This document shows positions 8,197-16,065 of a stretch of DNA of 38,551 nt, one piece after another. The position numbers and the translations under genes were made by a program. The notes under the pieces are model-generated. The model was not told the DNA's origin and did no database searches. It saw nothing but the letters and a program-made list of their open reading frames with translations. The stretch spans positions 1 to 38,551 of the forward strand of contig CAIUOO010000025.1 of assembly GCA_903900795.1 (NCBI GenBank), in the 5' to 3' direction. Position 1 is the stretch's first letter. Each line of letters opens with the position of its first letter. The stretch comes from an uncultured Gemmatimonadota bacterium (GTDB lineage: Bacteria; Gemmatimonadota; Gemmatimonadetes; Gemmatimonadales; Gemmatimonadaceae).

Positions 8197-10086
8197 TCAG
8201 CGGCGTTGAAATTCAGGAGCCCCGAGCGCGAGGCCAACGATCTGTGCGAATCCTGTGAGTGACGGCAACGATCCGATCGACTGCGTGAGCGTCGTGCCGC
8301 GCTCCGGTCGTACGGCTTCACGGCCGGCCGCCCGCTGCTGTTGCGCCGCCGGTGCACGCGCCGCGCGCCGCGCGCGCGGCGACATGCCGCCCGCCACACC
8401 ACCCAACATCCCCGGCGCATCATCGTCGCCGGCGAGCAGCGAGTCGCTCGCGCCGCCATGCGATTGCAGAAACGGATTCGTGCCTGTGAGCAGGACCTGT
8501 CGCGTGTCGGCACTCACGGCCCCGCCGAAGAGGGCCGTGATCACCCCCTCGACCTGGGCGTCGCGCGACGTCGGTGCCAGCTCCGCGGTGAGTGGCCACG
8601 CCGCCAGCGTGATTCCAGGCACCCGGCTGGATGCCGCGGCCAATCCAAAGTTGATGCGATTGAGAATCGCGCCGGTGTTCATCCATGCGTCGCCGGTTTC
8701 CGGGTAGCCATTGGGCGCCTGATGGCCGAAAATCGGTTGACCAAGGCGGCTCACCAACTGCGACGTGCGCGGCGTGGCATCGGGCGGGGCATTCATGGCC
8801 CGCATCGTGCTCGCCACCAGTTCGAAGGGCGACTTCACCTTGGCGCGATAGCTTGCCGACGCGAAGAACTCGGGGCTCGTCACGATCGTGCGTACGACGG
8901 CGCGAAGATCGCCATGCGTGCGACGAAAGGTCGCGCTGGCGCGCGCGACCAACGCCGCCGGTGGGGTATCACTCACGAACCGACGGGCCAGTTTCGTGGC
9001 GATGAAAATTGCGGTGCTCGGATGCGACGCCAGCAGATCGAGCACGGCCTCACCGTCCTCGATGCCCTTGTTCGCGGCGAATGACTTGCCGAGGATGGTC
9101 TTGGCACTCGCGTCATGCACGTCGCCGCGGAACGCGAAGCCGCCCCCCTGTGCGCCGCGTGCGATCGTCCACCCTGTGAACGCGCGGGCCACGTCGATCA
9201 CATCCTGCTGTGTGTAGCCGCCGTCCACACCCAGCGTGTGTAGCTCCAAGAGTTCTCTCGCGAAGTTCTCGTTCAGGCCACGCCGCCGCTGCGCCGCCCG
9301 CCGTGCATTCAACGCACGCGGCGTCGTGCGCACCGTCGGACGGCCGCTGTCGGCCACGCTCTGCCAGTTGTCGAGGTAGTACAGCATGGCCGGGCTCTTG
9401 GCCACCGCGCCCAGCAGGGCGCGAAAGGTGCCGAGGGCATGCGGGCGGATCGTCTGCGCGTCGTACTCCGGGAGGAAGTAGCGCGTGCGATCCTTGCCGG
9501 CGAACACGTTGAAGTGATTCTCCCAGAAATCGACCATCACTTCGTTGAGTTGACGCTCGCTGATGACCGCGCGCGCCACCCGACTCGCGGCGAGTTCCCC
9601 CAGAAACGCGTACGACTGACGTCCCTGCGCTTGGAGGGCGGCGGAATCCGCGGCACTCATGGTGCCACCGCGACGCTGCAGCTGGGCGGCGACCACCGCC
9701 GCCGGCGGCGCATCGGCTAACAACTGCTCGCCCGTTTTGCCCAAGGACGTGAAGCGCGCCACGAACTGCTCGGTGGCGGCGTCGGGGATGCGTTCGGGGT
9801 ACAGCTGGCGGTCGATCCAGGCATCGACGCCCATGGCCCGCACGGCCTCGACGTCGCCCGGACGGGCGCCAAAGGCGAGACGGTTGAGGACGTGGTGCAC
9901 TTGCTGGTCGGCGGTCTGCTCACGGGAGGCCCGCGACTCGGCGGACGATACGCGAGCCGCGGGCCGCGACGGCGCCGTGGACGCGCACCCCAGCGTGAAC
10001 AGGCACAACCCGAACAGCGGATGGTACGACGGGCGGAAAATCGGCAAGCGTGAACCCTCGACTGAAGTCTTCTGTGATGACGGCAA
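8197..10086 (-). CDS. DUF1800 family lipoprotein
   Basis: About 629 residues. The hydrophobic stretch LFGLCLFTLGCAS ends in a lipobox (LGC, Cys near 34), so the mature protein is probably lipid-anchored. DUF1800 blocks are clear: HHVLNRLAFGARPGDVE, FWENHFNVFAGKDRTRYFL, LLGAVAKSPAMLYYLDN, and GLNENFARELLELHTLGVDG followed by YTQQDVIDVARAFTGW. The family function is unknown. The start is uncertain: the longest frame begins with TTG at 10086, with another TTG 13 codons later that would give a more usual signal-peptide n-region. A Gly/Ala/Arg-rich low-complexity stretch lies near residues 545-590. It is the first gene of the unit with DUF1501. Confidence 0.88.
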   Translation of the reverse strand: MPSSQKTSVEGSRLPIFRPSYHPLFGLCLFTLGCASTAPSRPAARVSSAESRASREQTADQQVHHVLNRLAFGARPGDVEAVRAMGVDAWIDRQLYPERIPDAATEQFVARFTSLGKTGEQLLADAPPAAVVAAQLQRRGGTMSAADSAALQAQGRQSYAFLGELAASRVARAVISERQLNEVMVDFWENHFNVFAGKDRTRYFLPEYDAQTIRPHALGTFRALLGAVAKSPAMLYYLDNWQSVADSGRPTVRTTPRALNARRAAQRRRGLNENFARELLELHTLGVDGGYTQQDVIDVARAFTGWTIARGAQGGGFAFRGDVHDASAKTILGKSFAANKGIEDGEAVLDLLASHPSTAIFIATKLARRFVSDTPPAALVARASATFRRTHGDLRAVVRTIVTSPEFFASASYRAKVKSPFELVASTMRAMNAPPDATPRTSQLVSRLGQPIFGHQAPNGYPETGDAWMNTGAILNRINFGLAAASSRVPGITLAAWPLTAELAPTSRDAQVEGVITALFGGAVSADTRQVLLTGTNPFLQSHGGASDSLLAGDDDAPGMLGGVAGGMSPRARRAARAPAAQQQRAAGREAVRPERGTTLTQSIGSLPSLTGFAQIVGLALGAPEFQRR

Positions 10087-10131
10087 GTTCGTGGCATCGT
10101 TAACCGCGCCGCTCTATATCTTTCTTGTTCT

Positions 10132-10611
10132 ATGGACCACGGCAACGCGCACCGCCGCTTCGCGCAACTCATCGATGCCGCGCTCGCGGCCGGCACGCTC
10201 ACCGCCATCGCGACCGGTGGCGCGCTCCTCGGTCTCGGGTGGCGCGAGGGCGAGGCGGGACGTGTGTTCCGGCTCGCCGGGCGCGGGCTGCTCGAGCGCG
10301 TCGGCGTGGCCTCGTCGGCTGCCCCACTCACGTCAGTCGCCCTTGGGTATCTGCATCACCTGATCATCGCCACGGGCTGGGGCATGCTCCTCGCCCTGCT
10401 GGTACTGCCGCTACGCGGTGTTCCACGCATCACCGCCGCCCTGCTCGCCGCGGCGGGGTATGCGTCGCTGGCCCTCTGGGTGCTCCCGTCCACGTTACGA
10501 ATTGGTTACGCGGTGACGGGGACGCCCTCCGGCGTGGTTGCCATTGGAGCGGCAGTTGCGGTCGCGCTGCTGGGCGCCGTCTGGGTGGCCATCGGCGACG
10601 CACACGACTGA
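10132..10611 (+). CDS. Small multi-spanning membrane protein, unknown
   Basis: A 159-residue hydrophobic protein with about four membrane segments (roughly 16-35, 65-95 in two parts, 97-117 and 130-155), rich in Ala, Leu, Gly and Val. No recognised family motif. It starts 45 bases from the divergent DUF1800 gene. A TATATC/TATCTT stretch just before the ATG could be a -10 element, so a very short leader is likely. It may share an operon with the next gene, but a T-rich stretch lies between them. The reading frame is well supported by length, codon bias and position; the function is unknown. Confidence 0.7.
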   Translation: MDHGNAHRRFAQLIDAALAAGTLTAIATGGALLGLGWREGEAGRVFRLAGRGLLERVGVASSAAPLTSVALGYLHHLIIATGWGMLLALLVLPLRGVPRITAALLAAAGYASLALWVLPSTLRIGYAVTGTPSGVVAIGAAVAVALLGAVWVAIGDAHD

Positions 10612-10728
10612 CGCTCGGCGGAGCTGGTGTTGCTCATTACACGGTGGCTGGTCATTCACGTGGACGGCGCACGTGCCGGGCCGATCGTCTTGTCAGCTCT
10701 GACGCTTTTTTGCACAGGAGGTAGCACC

Positions 10729-11286
10729 ATGGACGTCCTCGTACGGCTCGAGACGCGTCCGACCGATTCGCCGGTAGTTGCGCACGTGAATTCGATTCCC
10801 GTGCTTCCGTTCGGCACCCGATCGCGGCGTGAAGTGGTCACGCTGTACGGCGTCGCCGACGCGCAGTCTCTGGCGCTGGCCCTCGCGGCCACCGTCGAGA
10901 GCGAACGACTGGAAGCACACATCGGAGTCGTGCGCCATCTGGGCGTCTGGCCGGACCGCGGTGCGGTCGGTGATTCGGCGTGGCGGGATGGAACGACGGG
11001 TCGGTTGGTCACGCAGGATCTTGATATCCCGTTGCTGACACTCGAGGCGCGTGCCTCTGAGCTGCTCGGCTCGTGTGGGGCGACGCTCCGGCGCGTCGCG
11101 GCTGGATTGGCGATGCCGGACTGGCCCGAAGGCACCGAGCGGGCACTCAGCTTTTCGTTCGCGTCCACCAATGCAGTCACGTCAGGCGGAGCTGGACAAT
11201 CGCTGGAAGACGATGCCGGTGTCGAAAGCTGGCTCGATTCCATCCGTCAGGCTGACGCGTTCACGTTCGACGCTGAGGGAGACTGA
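10729..11286 (+). CDS. Hypothetical protein, unknown function
   Basis: A 185-residue soluble protein that I do not recognise. The ATG at 10729 is preceded by a near-perfect Shine-Dalgarno sequence, AGGAGGT, 6 bases upstream. This decides the start against an in-frame TTG at 10627. The middle contains a Leu/Ala-rich region (VADAQSLALALAATVESERL) and the C-terminus is acidic (SLEDDAGVESWLDSIRQ, ending FDAEGD). No signal peptide, membrane helix or metal motif is visible. The gene ends at a strong hairpin shared with thyX. The unusually strong ribosome site suggests high translation compared with its neighbours, most of which lack one. Confidence 0.75.
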   Translation: MDVLVRLETRPTDSPVVAHVNSIPVLPFGTRSRREVVTLYGVADAQSLALALAATVESERLEAHIGVVRHLGVWPDRGAVGDSAWRDGTTGRLVTQDLDIPLLTLEARASELLGSCGATLRRVAAGLAMPDWPEGTERALSFSFASTNAVTSGGAGQSLEDDAGVESWLDSIRQADAFTFDAEGD

Positions 11287-11315
11287 ATTCACACTGTCTT
11301 TGTCTGTGTAGCACC

Positions 11316-11350
11316 ACGGGCCGCGAACACGTCACGTGATCGCGGCCCGT
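11316..11350. terminator. Bidirectional hairpin between unknown gene and thyX
   Basis: Perfect 10-base arms ACGGGCCGCG (11316-11325) and CGCGGCCCGT (11341-11350) enclose a 15-base loop that itself contains the short stem CACG-TCA-CGTG. It sits 29 bases after the plus-strand stop and 23 bases beyond the minus-strand thyX stop. It is followed on the plus strand by a weak T-rich stretch (ctgtattt). It probably ends both transcripts. Confidence 0.75.
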
Positions 11351-11373
11351 CTGTATTTCGCGGCCTACCAGCG

Positions 11374-12174
11374 CTACACCTTGTGGTAGCTGATCCGTGC
11401 CGCCTCGCGACGATCCGCCCCGTCATAAATCTCGAAGTCGCTGAAGAAGGCCGGTGCTTCCTGCTGCAGCACGCGCAACGCCATCACGGCCAACCGACGG
11501 ATCTCCAACTCCGCCCCTTCGCTCGAGCGCAGCTCCAGCATCGTACGCCATGCACGCGCGTTTGCCGTGACCACGATCTTCGTTTCTGTGCTGTTGGGCA
11601 GCACGCCGCGCGCGGCTTCGCGCGCCATCTTCCGCCGGTGGACTTTGTCGTCCACCCAGGCGTATCGCGTCATCAGGGACTCGACCAGCGAGATGTAGCT
11701 CTCCACGGCACTCGTCACCTGCGCGCGCCATGCCTGTTCGAGTGGTTCGTCCCCGATCATGGCCGGCGGCATCACGAACTGTGCATCGCTTTCATCGACG
11801 TAGCGCTGCGACAGCTGGGAGTACGCGAAGCCCGCGCGATGACGAACCAGCTCGTGCGTGAGCGATCGACTCACGCCCTCGAATAGAATCGAGTAGTTCG
11901 CATGTTCGAGCACGCTGCCGTGCCCCTGCTTCTTGATGTTCTCGAGGTAGTCCCTCGTGGTCCGACCCGCCGGATTGCGCTGACTCATGTAGCAGAGGCG
12001 GCCGGCAAACTCGGCGAGCCGCTCCCCGTCCGTGGACTCACCGATCCATTGCACCGGCAGATGGCTGGCCTCGACAAACTGGGGACGGGCGAGCACGGTG
12101 ATCTTGGGCTCGCGGAGAATCGCGGCGTCAGAGAGCGGCATGGCGGAGAAATCGGGTGAATGGAGCGCTGGCAT
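11374..12174 (-). CDS. thyX: Flavin-dependent thymidylate synthase ThyX
   Basis: Makes dTMP from dUMP using FAD, NADPH and methylenetetrahydrofolate; it replaces ThyA. The signature region is ELVRHRAGFAYSQLSQRYV (about 108-126 counted from the ATG at 12174). GHGSVLEHANYSILFEGVSR just before it is the FAD/dUMP-binding helix, and NARAWRTMLELRSS the later one. The RHR motif is followed by the conserved Ser after eight residues, whereas the textbook motif is RHRx7S. Length (266 residues) is normal. Start choices are GTG 12189, ATG 12174 and ATG 12141; none has a clear ribosome site. It is transcribed away from the FAD-linked oxidase, with a repeat-bearing gap between them. Confidence 0.95.
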   Translation of the reverse strand: MPALHSPDFSAMPLSDAAILREPKITVLARPQFVEASHLPVQWIGESTDGERLAEFAGRLCYMSQRNPAGRTTRDYLENIKKQGHGSVLEHANYSILFEGVSRSLTHELVRHRAGFAYSQLSQRYVDESDAQFVMPPAMIGDEPLEQAWRAQVTSAVESYISLVESLMTRYAWVDDKVHRRKMAREAARGVLPNSTETKIVVTANARAWRTMLELRSSEGAELEIRRLAVMALRVLQQEAPAFFSDFEIYDGADRREAARISYHKV

Positions 12175-12312
12175 CAGTGCGGCAATCACGTAATATCGCC
12201 AATGTCATCGGCGGCGCACCCACCTCCAGTCGTCCGGCGCCTTCAGCTGGCCCCCCGTCCGAACGCACGTCTGGTCGTACGCGGCAAGACGCGATGAAAC
12301 CGTCGCGGCCAG

Positions 12313-12367
12313 ATCGCGCTAGTATCGCGCTAGTATCGCGCCAATACTGCGCCATTTAAGCGCCATT
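12313..12367. repeat. Five degenerate 11-bp tandem repeats upstream of thyX
   Basis: Units at 12313, 12324, 12335, 12346 and 12357 read ATCGCGCTAGT (twice), ATCGCGCCAAT, ACTGCGCCATT and TAAGCGCCATT. The period of 11 bases is close to one DNA helical turn, so the GCGC cores lie on one face of the helix. The array sits between the stop of the FAD-linked oxidase gene and the start of thyX, roughly 125-190 bases upstream of thyX. It could be an operator array or simple slippage; the gradual drift between units fits duplication. Confidence 0.75.
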
Positions 12368-12385
12368 TTGAACCATTCGCACCAG

Positions 12386-14101
12386 TCAGCGAAATAGCGA
12401 GACCCCGATCGCGTCCAACCGGAAGCGGTTCCAGCTTCGCGTCCGCTCGATCTCGTCGAGCGCCGCCCGCGCAGCGGCGGGCAGCGGCACCGCGTCGGGG
12501 TCATGCCGCAGCGCCGTGATCGCGCGGTCGCCATCTCGGGCAATCTTGCAGCCAGGGTTCAGCACCCCCGCCGGATCCGCCGCCGCCTTCACATGCGCGA
12601 ACGCTGCCCGCGCTTCGAGCCCCCACACGCGATCCATCAGCGGTGCCCGTAATCGACCATCGCCATGCTCGCCCGCCAAGGTGCCGCCCAGTGCGGCCGT
12701 GAGCCCGCAGACGTGATCAAGAATCCCGTGCACGCGATCCTGCCACCCACCGCGCGTGACATCAACCAATGGATTCACATGCGCGTGCGCGTCGCCGGCG
12801 TGTCCGAAGATCACGCCCGGCATGTCGAAGTGATCGAGCGCGCGGCGCACGCCCCGCACATAGTCGGGGAACCGGTCGGGAGGCACGCAGCTGTCTTCGA
12901 TGAACTGCATGGAACGCAGCCGTGGCGCGAGGCGCGACAGGATCGGACTCGCGGCGTGGCGCAGCGCCCATAACCGGTGCTCGTCGTCGGCCTCGACCGC
13001 CGTGTGGACATCGCGCGCGCCGTGACGGGTGGCCCGTGCCGCCAGCTGCGTCATGGCGTGCCGTGCCGTGCCCGTCGAGTCGCCTTCCACCTCCATCAGC
13101 AACACCGCCTCGGCGTGTGATGGAATGCCCGTTGGGCCATCAGTAGCCGCCACGTCCAGGAAGGTGCGATCCAACAACTCACAGGCCGTCGCGCCATCGA
13201 GTCGAGCCTCGACCGCACACGCACTGGCCGCCTCCAGCGAATCGAAGATCGCCAGGATGGTGGCGGTCGCCCCCGCGACCGGAATCAGTGCAAGCTCCAC
13301 TTCGGTAAAGAGGGCGAGCGTGCCCTCGCTGCCCACCAGCAGATCCACCAGATGTCCGTCGGCCCGCAGCGCCTCGGCGATCGCGTAGCCCGACGACTCC
13401 TTCCGCACACCGGCATGCGACAGGGCGTCGGCCGGGATCTCGCGGCCGACTTGGGCACGGATCTGCGCCATCGCGTCGGACAACCGTCGCACGGCGGGTA
13501 CGCCGATCGGCCACGGTGCATCACGCCGCACCCACACATCGGCCCCGTCGTCGAACACGCACCGTACGCCCAGGACCCATGGCCGCGTCGCGCCGAACTT
13601 GAGCGTACGGGCGCCCGCCGCGTTGGCGCCCACCATGCCGCCGATCGTGCAGAACCGGCCGCTCGAAGGGTCCACCGGAAAACGCAGCCCTTCGCGCCGC
13701 GCGGCGTCGTCGATCTCGCCGCGCGTCACGCCGGCACCGACCCGGATACGCCGCGCATTGACATCGACCGGGCCGAGTTCTCGTAAGCGGCTCAGGTCCA
13801 CGATCACGCCCGGGCCCACGGCGCCGGCGGCCATACCGCTCCCCGAGCCGCGCGGCATCAGCGCCACGCCCTCGCGCTTGCTCCAGCGCATGAGCGCCGG
13901 CAGGTCGTCGGCGTCGGCCGGTACAGCGACACCGGCGGGTACACACCGCGCGATTCCGGCACCCTCGGCGTACATCGCCCGGGCAAGCAGGTCGGTGCGG
14001 AACACACCACGGAAATCGGGAGGCGACTCGAGCACCCGTGCAACCTCGTGCCCGCACGGCGGCTGCGGCAAGGCCCTTTTCGGCCCCGACGGTTCATTCA
14101 T
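12386..14101 (-). CDS. FAD-linked 2-hydroxyacid oxidase/dehydrogenase (GlcD/DLD-like)
   Basis: A 571-residue flavoprotein. The N-terminal FAD-binding (PCMH) domain shows PADADDLPALMRWSKREG, PRGSGSGMAAGAVGPGVIVD, and GRFCTIGGMVGANAAGARTL followed by KFGATRPWVLG. The C-terminal substrate domain ends with GVIFGHAGDAHAHVNPLVD and GGTLAGEHGDGRLR, then DPAGVLNPGCKI. This is the layout of D-lactate dehydrogenase and glycolate oxidase GlcD, which pass electrons to quinone or a partner. The 4Fe-4S domain fused in longer relatives is absent and no GlcE/GlcF gene is adjacent, so the electron acceptor is unclear. The start ATG at 14101 (MNEPSG) is favoured because further upstream the frame runs into the divergent squalene synthase gene. 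Confidence 0.88.
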   Translation of the reverse strand: MNEPSGPKRALPQPPCGHEVARVLESPPDFRGVFRTDLLARAMYAEGAGIARCVPAGVAVPADADDLPALMRWSKREGVALMPRGSGSGMAAGAVGPGVIVDLSRLRELGPVDVNARRIRVGAGVTRGEIDDAARREGLRFPVDPSSGRFCTIGGMVGANAAGARTLKFGATRPWVLGVRCVFDDGADVWVRRDAPWPIGVPAVRRLSDAMAQIRAQVGREIPADALSHAGVRKESSGYAIAEALRADGHLVDLLVGSEGTLALFTEVELALIPVAGATATILAIFDSLEAASACAVEARLDGATACELLDRTFLDVAATDGPTGIPSHAEAVLLMEVEGDSTGTARHAMTQLAARATRHGARDVHTAVEADDEHRLWALRHAASPILSRLAPRLRSMQFIEDSCVPPDRFPDYVRGVRRALDHFDMPGVIFGHAGDAHAHVNPLVDVTRGGWQDRVHGILDHVCGLTAALGGTLAGEHGDGRLRAPLMDRVWGLEARAAFAHVKAAADPAGVLNPGCKIARDGDRAITALRHDPDAVPLPAAARAALDEIERTRSWNRFRLDAIGVSLFR

Positions 14102-14122
14102 CACACTCGCCGTCCTGACTTG

Positions 14123-14152
14123 GTGACGCACGACCACTGCCTGCCGTATCTT
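14123..14152 (+). promoter_or_regulatory. Candidate promoter giving a leaderless squalene synthase transcript
   Basis: GTGACG (14123-14128) and TATCTT (14147-14152) are separated by 18 bases. The ATG at 14160 lies 7 bases after the -10 box, at the expected transcription start, and there is no Shine-Dalgarno sequence. The same TATCTT-ATG spacing recurs before lpd. Confidence 0.4.
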
Positions 14153-14159
14153 GCACCAC

Positions 14160-15227
14160 ATGACACTGCCGACCGCCGTCTCTGCCGCACTTGCCCAGCG
14201 CGATGCTGCCCGCTTCTGCGAGGCCATCCTGCCGGCCGTGTCGCGCACGTTCGCCCTCGGCATCAAGGTGCTGCCCGGAGCGCTCGGTCAGGCGGTGCTC
14301 GACGCGTACCTGCTGTGCCGCATCGCCGACACGGTCGAGGACGCCCCGTCGGTGGATCCGCAGGTGAAGGCGGCGCTGTTCGACGACTTTCTGGCGGCCT
14401 TCGATGACGTCGAGGCCCTCGCGCGGTTTCTGCAGGGCGTCAAGCCGCTCGTCGGCGATGAGGCCCATTTAGCGCTCACGCTCAACGCCGATCTCGTGTT
14501 CGCGCACTTCTCGGTGCTGCCGCCGAAAACACGCGCCGTGGTGCAGAAATGGGTCGCGGAGATGGCGATCGGCATGCGCAAGTTCGTGCTGCTGTATCCC
14601 GACGGCATTCGCATTCAGACCGTCGAGGAGTACAAGGAGTACTGCTACTACGTGGCGGGGACGGTGGGTTACATGCTCACCGATCTGTGGCACGAGCATT
14701 CGAGTAGCATCGGCACCAAGCGCTACGCGATTCTGCGGGAGCGGTGTCGCGCGTTCGCGGAGGCGCTGCAGACGGTGAACATCCTGAAGGATGTCGCCGT
14801 CGATGCGGAGCAGGAGAACTCGGTGTACGTGCCCGAGGAATTGCTGCGCGCGCACGGTAGCTCGCAGAGCCGCATTCTCGCGCCGGAGCTCATCGCCAAA
14901 AATCGCGAGGCGCTGACGCAGCTCATCCAGCTCGCGTGGCACGATCTCGAAGAAGCGCGCACGTATCTGCTGCTCATTCCGCGTCGTGCCATTTCGATCC
15001 GCCTCTTCTGCATTCTGCCGTTGCTCCTGGCCTACGCCACACTGCGCGATCTGGTGCAGAGCAACGCCATGCTCAAGCCCGGCGGGTCGGTCAAGATTTC
15101 GCGCCGTGAAGTGAAGTCGCTGCTGATGACCGGCTCGATGCTCGTCATGAGCAACACGGGCGTGCGCTGGCTGGTCGAGCGCGTACGCCGGCGCGCGTTC
15201 GTGCTGGAGCTGGTTACCGCGCCGTAA
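14160..15227 (+). CDS. Squalene/phytoene synthase family protein (squalene synthase-like)
   Basis: A 355-residue head-to-head prenyl synthase that joins two prenyl diphosphates to make squalene or a C30/C40 carotenoid precursor. The two Asp-rich Mg-binding sites are DTVED (57-61) and DVAVD (211-215). EYCYYVAGTVGYMLTDLW (residues near 160-177) and QTVNILKDVAVD are typical. DTVED together with a C-terminal LFCILPLLLAYATL stretch resembles the farnesyl-diphosphate farnesyltransferase (squalene synthase) branch more than CrtB, which usually has DxxxD with different flanks. ATG 14160 is preferred over TTG 14151 from promoter spacing. The last 14 bases overlap the convergent membrane-protein gene. 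No other isoprenoid gene is nearby. Confidence 0.88.
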   Translation: MTLPTAVSAALAQRDAARFCEAILPAVSRTFALGIKVLPGALGQAVLDAYLLCRIADTVEDAPSVDPQVKAALFDDFLAAFDDVEALARFLQGVKPLVGDEAHLALTLNADLVFAHFSVLPPKTRAVVQKWVAEMAIGMRKFVLLYPDGIRIQTVEEYKEYCYYVAGTVGYMLTDLWHEHSSSIGTKRYAILRERCRAFAEALQTVNILKDVAVDAEQENSVYVPEELLRAHGSSQSRILAPELIAKNREALTQLIQLAWHDLEEARTYLLLIPRRAISIRLFCILPLLLAYATLRDLVQSNAMLKPGGSVKISRREVKSLLMTGSMLVMSNTGVRWLVERVRRRAFVLELVTAP

Positions 15228-16032
15228 TCTGCGTGACCACTTTCTGCAGGAGATTCGGCGGTTCCTTCAGGCGATCGTGCTCCAGGTCGTCAAGCAATTG
15301 CTCGAGTCGCAGATGGATCCGGTCGACCGCATTGCGATAGGCCCGGCGCATGGTCCGCCACGACAGGAACGCGGCGCCACCGACGAACGCCGTGATGCCG
15401 GCGAGGATTCCCATCGCGACGCCATCGCCGACCAGAAGCACGGTGGGTACGGCCGCCACGGCCCACAGCAGCCCCAGGAACGCCATGAGGACGACGGCCT
15501 GATTGCGCTGCGTCCGGCGCATGCCTCCCGTCTCGGCATCGAAGCGGATCACACTGCGCGTGGCATCGATGGCGGTGACGCTGGCCACCACCTGCTCCAC
15601 GCGTACGAGATCGAACCGACGCCCTCCGACACCGAATGACGCGCGCAGGAAATTGCCGACCGGGTCGTGGCGTGGCTCCCAGCTCTGGCGGTCCCCGGTG
15701 CGACGTCGCGTCGCCAGCGATTCCATGCGCGGCATCCACGCATCGAGCTGCCCCAGAATCTCGTCGGGGGTGCCGGGCACCGTGCGCTGCACCGTCGCTG
15801 ACGCCGGACCGAGCGCCTCCAGTAACAGCCCCGACTCCACGTCGGCCATCGGGAGGCGGGCGCGCTCTTCACCGATCGCCTGCCGCACGTGGGCAAGGTC
15901 GAGCCCCACCTCGCGGGCGATGTCGAGCAGACGCTCTTCCGAGATGCTTTCAGCCCCATCGGGCGTCGTGGTCTGCAGCTCGCTGGCGCGGGCCAGCACG
16001 CGCTCGAGCGCGGTGCGCGGAATGTCAGCCAT
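15214..16032 (-). CDS. Hypothetical membrane protein with N-terminal helical region
   Basis: A 272-residue protein. The first ~110 residues are soluble and helical (ISEERLLDIAREVGLDLAHV suggests a small helix-turn-helix-like fold). Two adjacent membrane segments follow near 180-200 and 205-225 (VLMAFLGLLWAVAAVPTVLL and GILAGITAFVGGAAFL). A charged cytosolic tail forms a coiled-coil-like helix (VDRIHLRLEQLLDDLEHDRL). No known family is recognised. Its 3' end overlaps the convergent squalene synthase by 14 bases. It lies 33 bases after the lipoprotein gene on the same strand, so co-transcription is likely. Confidence 0.75.
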   Translation of the reverse strand: MADIPRTALERVLARASELQTTTPDGAESISEERLLDIAREVGLDLAHVRQAIGEERARLPMADVESGLLLEALGPASATVQRTVPGTPDEILGQLDAWMPRMESLATRRRTGDRQSWEPRHDPVGNFLRASFGVGGRRFDLVRVEQVVASVTAIDATRSVIRFDAETGGMRRTQRNQAVVLMAFLGLLWAVAAVPTVLLVGDGVAMGILAGITAFVGGAAFLSWRTMRRAYRNAVDRIHLRLEQLLDDLEHDRLKEPPNLLQKVVTQITAR

Positions 16033-16065
16033 GAATCCGGGAAACCAGAGGGACGCGAATCGGCA

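Noticed and set aside
10683-10713. Intrinsic terminator (GTCAG-CT-CTGAC then T-run) before the unknown gene at 10729
   Set aside because: The perfect stem would need a 2-base loop, and the alternative CGTC/GACG stem is only 4 bp. It is too weak to call, though the T-run is real.
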